This document shows positions 18,569 to 20,194 of a stretch of 20,194 nucleotides of DNA, piece by piece. Numbering within the stretch: position 1 is the first letter of the stretch; each line of letters begins with the position of its first letter. The stretch spans positions 1 to 20,194 of the forward strand of contig LSSN01001621.1 in NCBI GenBank assembly GCA_001970855.1. The letters are read 5' to 3'. Origin of the DNA: Smittium culicis (lineage: Eukaryota > Kickxellomycota > Harpellomycetes > Harpellales > Legeriomycetaceae). The translations under genes and the position numbers were made by a program. The notes beneath the pieces were generated by a model. It saw only the letters and a list, made by a program, of their open reading frames with translations. It did not search any database and was not told where the DNA came from.

Positions 18569-19169
18569 CTACTGTGAACGGGAAAGTTCCTTGGTATTTT
18601 CTACTTGCAACGCTTCTAAACTCAACCTAGATTGCCTGAAAGTTTCGACATACTTTGAATGTAGCTTTTTTTTATTATCCACTCTAGCTCGTATTTTTTC
18701 GATCTTACGTATATATTGGATTATAAAATAAAGAAATTAGTTTTATTATTCTTCTATGCAAAAGAAAAGCTATACTATTTAGATCGGGGTATAGATTATC
18801 AATACGGAGTAGAGAAGGCTCATTACTTCCCTCCCCGTCCCTCCCGTCCACCCAAAAAAACAAATGAAGTGTAAACAGGTTTTGTAATCACTCGTAACTA
18901 ACAGACTCTAAAATATTTAAAGCGAAGCTTGTTACCTTTTCAATAGCATCGTTAGATGACGGTGCTTTCTTGCATTCCAAATCAGATTCGACACACTCGA
19001 GGATTATCTTTTTTTTACTTTGAATTTCGCGTATTAGTTGGATGTATTCAAACCCATTCTCATTCAAGCTTGCTAATTCTACATTCTCATCTAAAGTCCT
19101 CGCTATAACCTGATTAATCAACTTGTCCACATCTGCTAAATTACTCTCTAAACTTTCGATCGATTGCAT
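18569..19169 (-). CDS. Small helical protein of unknown function, two exons
   Basis: I do not recognise this gene. Exon 1 (19169-18936) gives 78 residues starting MQSIESLESNLADVDK; exon 2 (18703-18569) gives 44 residues ending NTKELSRSQ. The proposed 232-base intron begins GTAACA, has AACTAAT about 33 bases before the acceptor and ends TAAG; both sides are in phase 0. The spliced product is 122 aa, mostly charged helix with heptad-like Leu/Ile spacing, so a coiled-coil subunit of some complex is plausible. It has no signal peptide, membrane segment or Cys/His motif. Unspliced, the frame would stop after 93 residues; exon 2 has equally protein-like composition, which favours splicing. It is divergent from the SSXT gene with 340 bases between starts. 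Confidence 0.55.
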
Positions 19170-19509
19170 TTATGCTTACTCTTACTATTTAAAATAATGT
19201 GTGTGTATATTAAAATATTAGAAAATGCTAAAAAAAAAATCTAAAGATTAGTTTTTATTAAATTTTTACATATGAGCTAATAAAAAAATTCGATATTTTA
19301 CTGTTTATTTTTAAATCTTTTAGGTAATCTTATTTGCTAGACATTTAAATGCTTAAAAAAGCTCAAAAGTAAATAACTTTTTTATATAAAATAAAGCTTT
19401 ATAAATCTTTTCTTTATCAACTTGTAATATTTGATTACCTCTATATTTGTTTAATAACTATTGAAAAAAACCATTTATTTTCTTTAAAATTTGTATTAGA
19501 TTACCATAA
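19170..19509. other. Shared promoter region of two divergent genes
   Basis: This 340-base A+T-rich stretch lies between the starts of the small minus-strand gene and the SSXT-domain gene. A TATATAAAATA motif at 19383-19393 lies about 117-127 bases upstream of the SSXT start. I see no comparable motif for the minus-strand gene. Confidence 0.5.
19383..19393 (+). promoter_or_regulatory. TATA-like motif of the SSXT gene
   Basis: TATATAAAATA begins 127 bases upstream of the ATG at 19510, similar in spacing to the motifs of the TPK, TRL1 and TIF6 genes. The high A+T background limits confidence. Confidence 0.35.
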
Positions 19510-20194
19510 ATGGAAACAGACTCCAACAGCGCTCTTGGAAGCAGTTCAAAGAGGCCTCAAAAAGCATACATTCCAACGCTCAAACCAAAAATCGTCGAAA
19601 TTGTTTTAAATATAAATAACGAACTTATCAGTCTATGCAGAGAATACCAAAATATGGGTCTCGTTGATGATCCTGAATATATGATTTACCAGAAAAAACT
19701 GCAATTTAATATTAAATATCTATCTACTGTAGCTGATTACTACCTGAATCCTATAACTGTAAGTGTTTTTTTTTTTTCATTTATATTCAAATTTTTATGA
19801 ACTTTATATAAAATATATTTTTTAACATTTTCAAGTTGTTTCAATATATTTATTCTAAATTCATCTTACAAAAAATATAGAATGAGCCTGACCTAACGAT
19901 AAACACATCCTATGAGAAATCATCAAACTTAGTAAAGTTGCTCCATCAAGCAAAACAAGAACACGAAACATACGTCGCCGCATGGAAAGAATTACATTTA
20001 TCGAGATCAAAAGCTGCTCAAGAAGCTCTACTTATTCACGATAAACAATCCCTCGCGCGAATTAAACAGACGGTCCCATGTAACAAAATCGTGCAGACAT
20101 TAGCAAACGATCGAGACATGGTAGATTTGAACTACTTAAAAACTAACGACAAAAACATGTACATACCCACGGTTCCTTTCAAAGTGCCTCCAGG
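19510..20194 (+). CDS. SSXT-domain (SS18-like) protein, 5' part only
   Basis: SSXT proteins (animal SS18, plant GIF co-activators) are subunits of SWI/SNF chromatin-remodelling complexes. Exon 1 (19510-19758) gives 83 residues; a 122-base intron (GTAAGT to TATAG) separates exon 2, which starts at 19881 and runs off the window after 104 more codons. Residues about 28-80 match the SSXT domain: NINNELI, REYQNMG, YQKKLQFNIKYLSTVAD, comparable to the family pattern LxxNxxLI, QNxGK, YQxxLxxNLxYLxxIAD. The following part is predicted helical and charged (KQEHETYVAAWKELHLSRSK) and then turns Pro-containing at the window edge. The Gln/Tyr-rich tail typical of SS18 is not reached. A role in remodelling is inferred from the domain only. 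Confidence 0.7.

Overview
The window looks like nuclear DNA of an A+T-rich fungus (roughly 70% A+T by eye). All recognisable genes are eukaryotic housekeeping genes broken by GT-AG introns of about 76 to 232 bases. A three-domain ligase-kinase-phosphodiesterase tRNA ligase points to a fungus. An RNPS1-like SR protein and an SSXT-domain (SS18-like) protein, both absent from budding yeast, fit an early-diverging (zygomycete-grade) or other non-Saccharomycotina lineage. This placement is inference. Most of the multi-exon models were assembled by hand from splice sites, reading phase and remembered family sequence.

Layout. 1-4346 has no intact gene. It holds a 19-copy AAGACT hexanucleotide array, short repeats, and from about 1664 a long stretch that reads like very old, stop-riddled protein-coding DNA, probably a dead mobile element. 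At 4350-4538 lies a short transposon with CCCTTTCC ends and TTAA on both sides. It stops about 40 bases before the TATA-like motif of a five-exon thiamine pyrophosphokinase gene (4702-5932, +). Convergent to that is a seven-exon PSMD9/Nas2-type proteasome assembly chaperone (7411-6063, -), followed by the two-exon tRNA ligase TRL1 (10624-7914, -). A 3 kb A+T-rich gap comes next, then an RNPS1-like SR protein (15105-13644, -). A second 2.2 kb gap carries two older copies of the same short transposon. The last part has TIF6/eIF6 (17351-18234, +), an unrecognised small helical protein in two exons (19169-18569, -), and the start of an SSXT-domain gene (19510 to the window end, +).

The genes do not form one pathway: cofactor synthesis, proteasome base assembly, tRNA splicing, mRNA splicing, 60S ribosome maturation and chromatin remodelling. 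The most interesting accessory features are the roughly 190-bp TTAA-flanked repeat family (three copies of 189, 188 and 191 bp) and the decayed coding block at 1664-4346. No CRISPR array, tRNA or rRNA gene was found.
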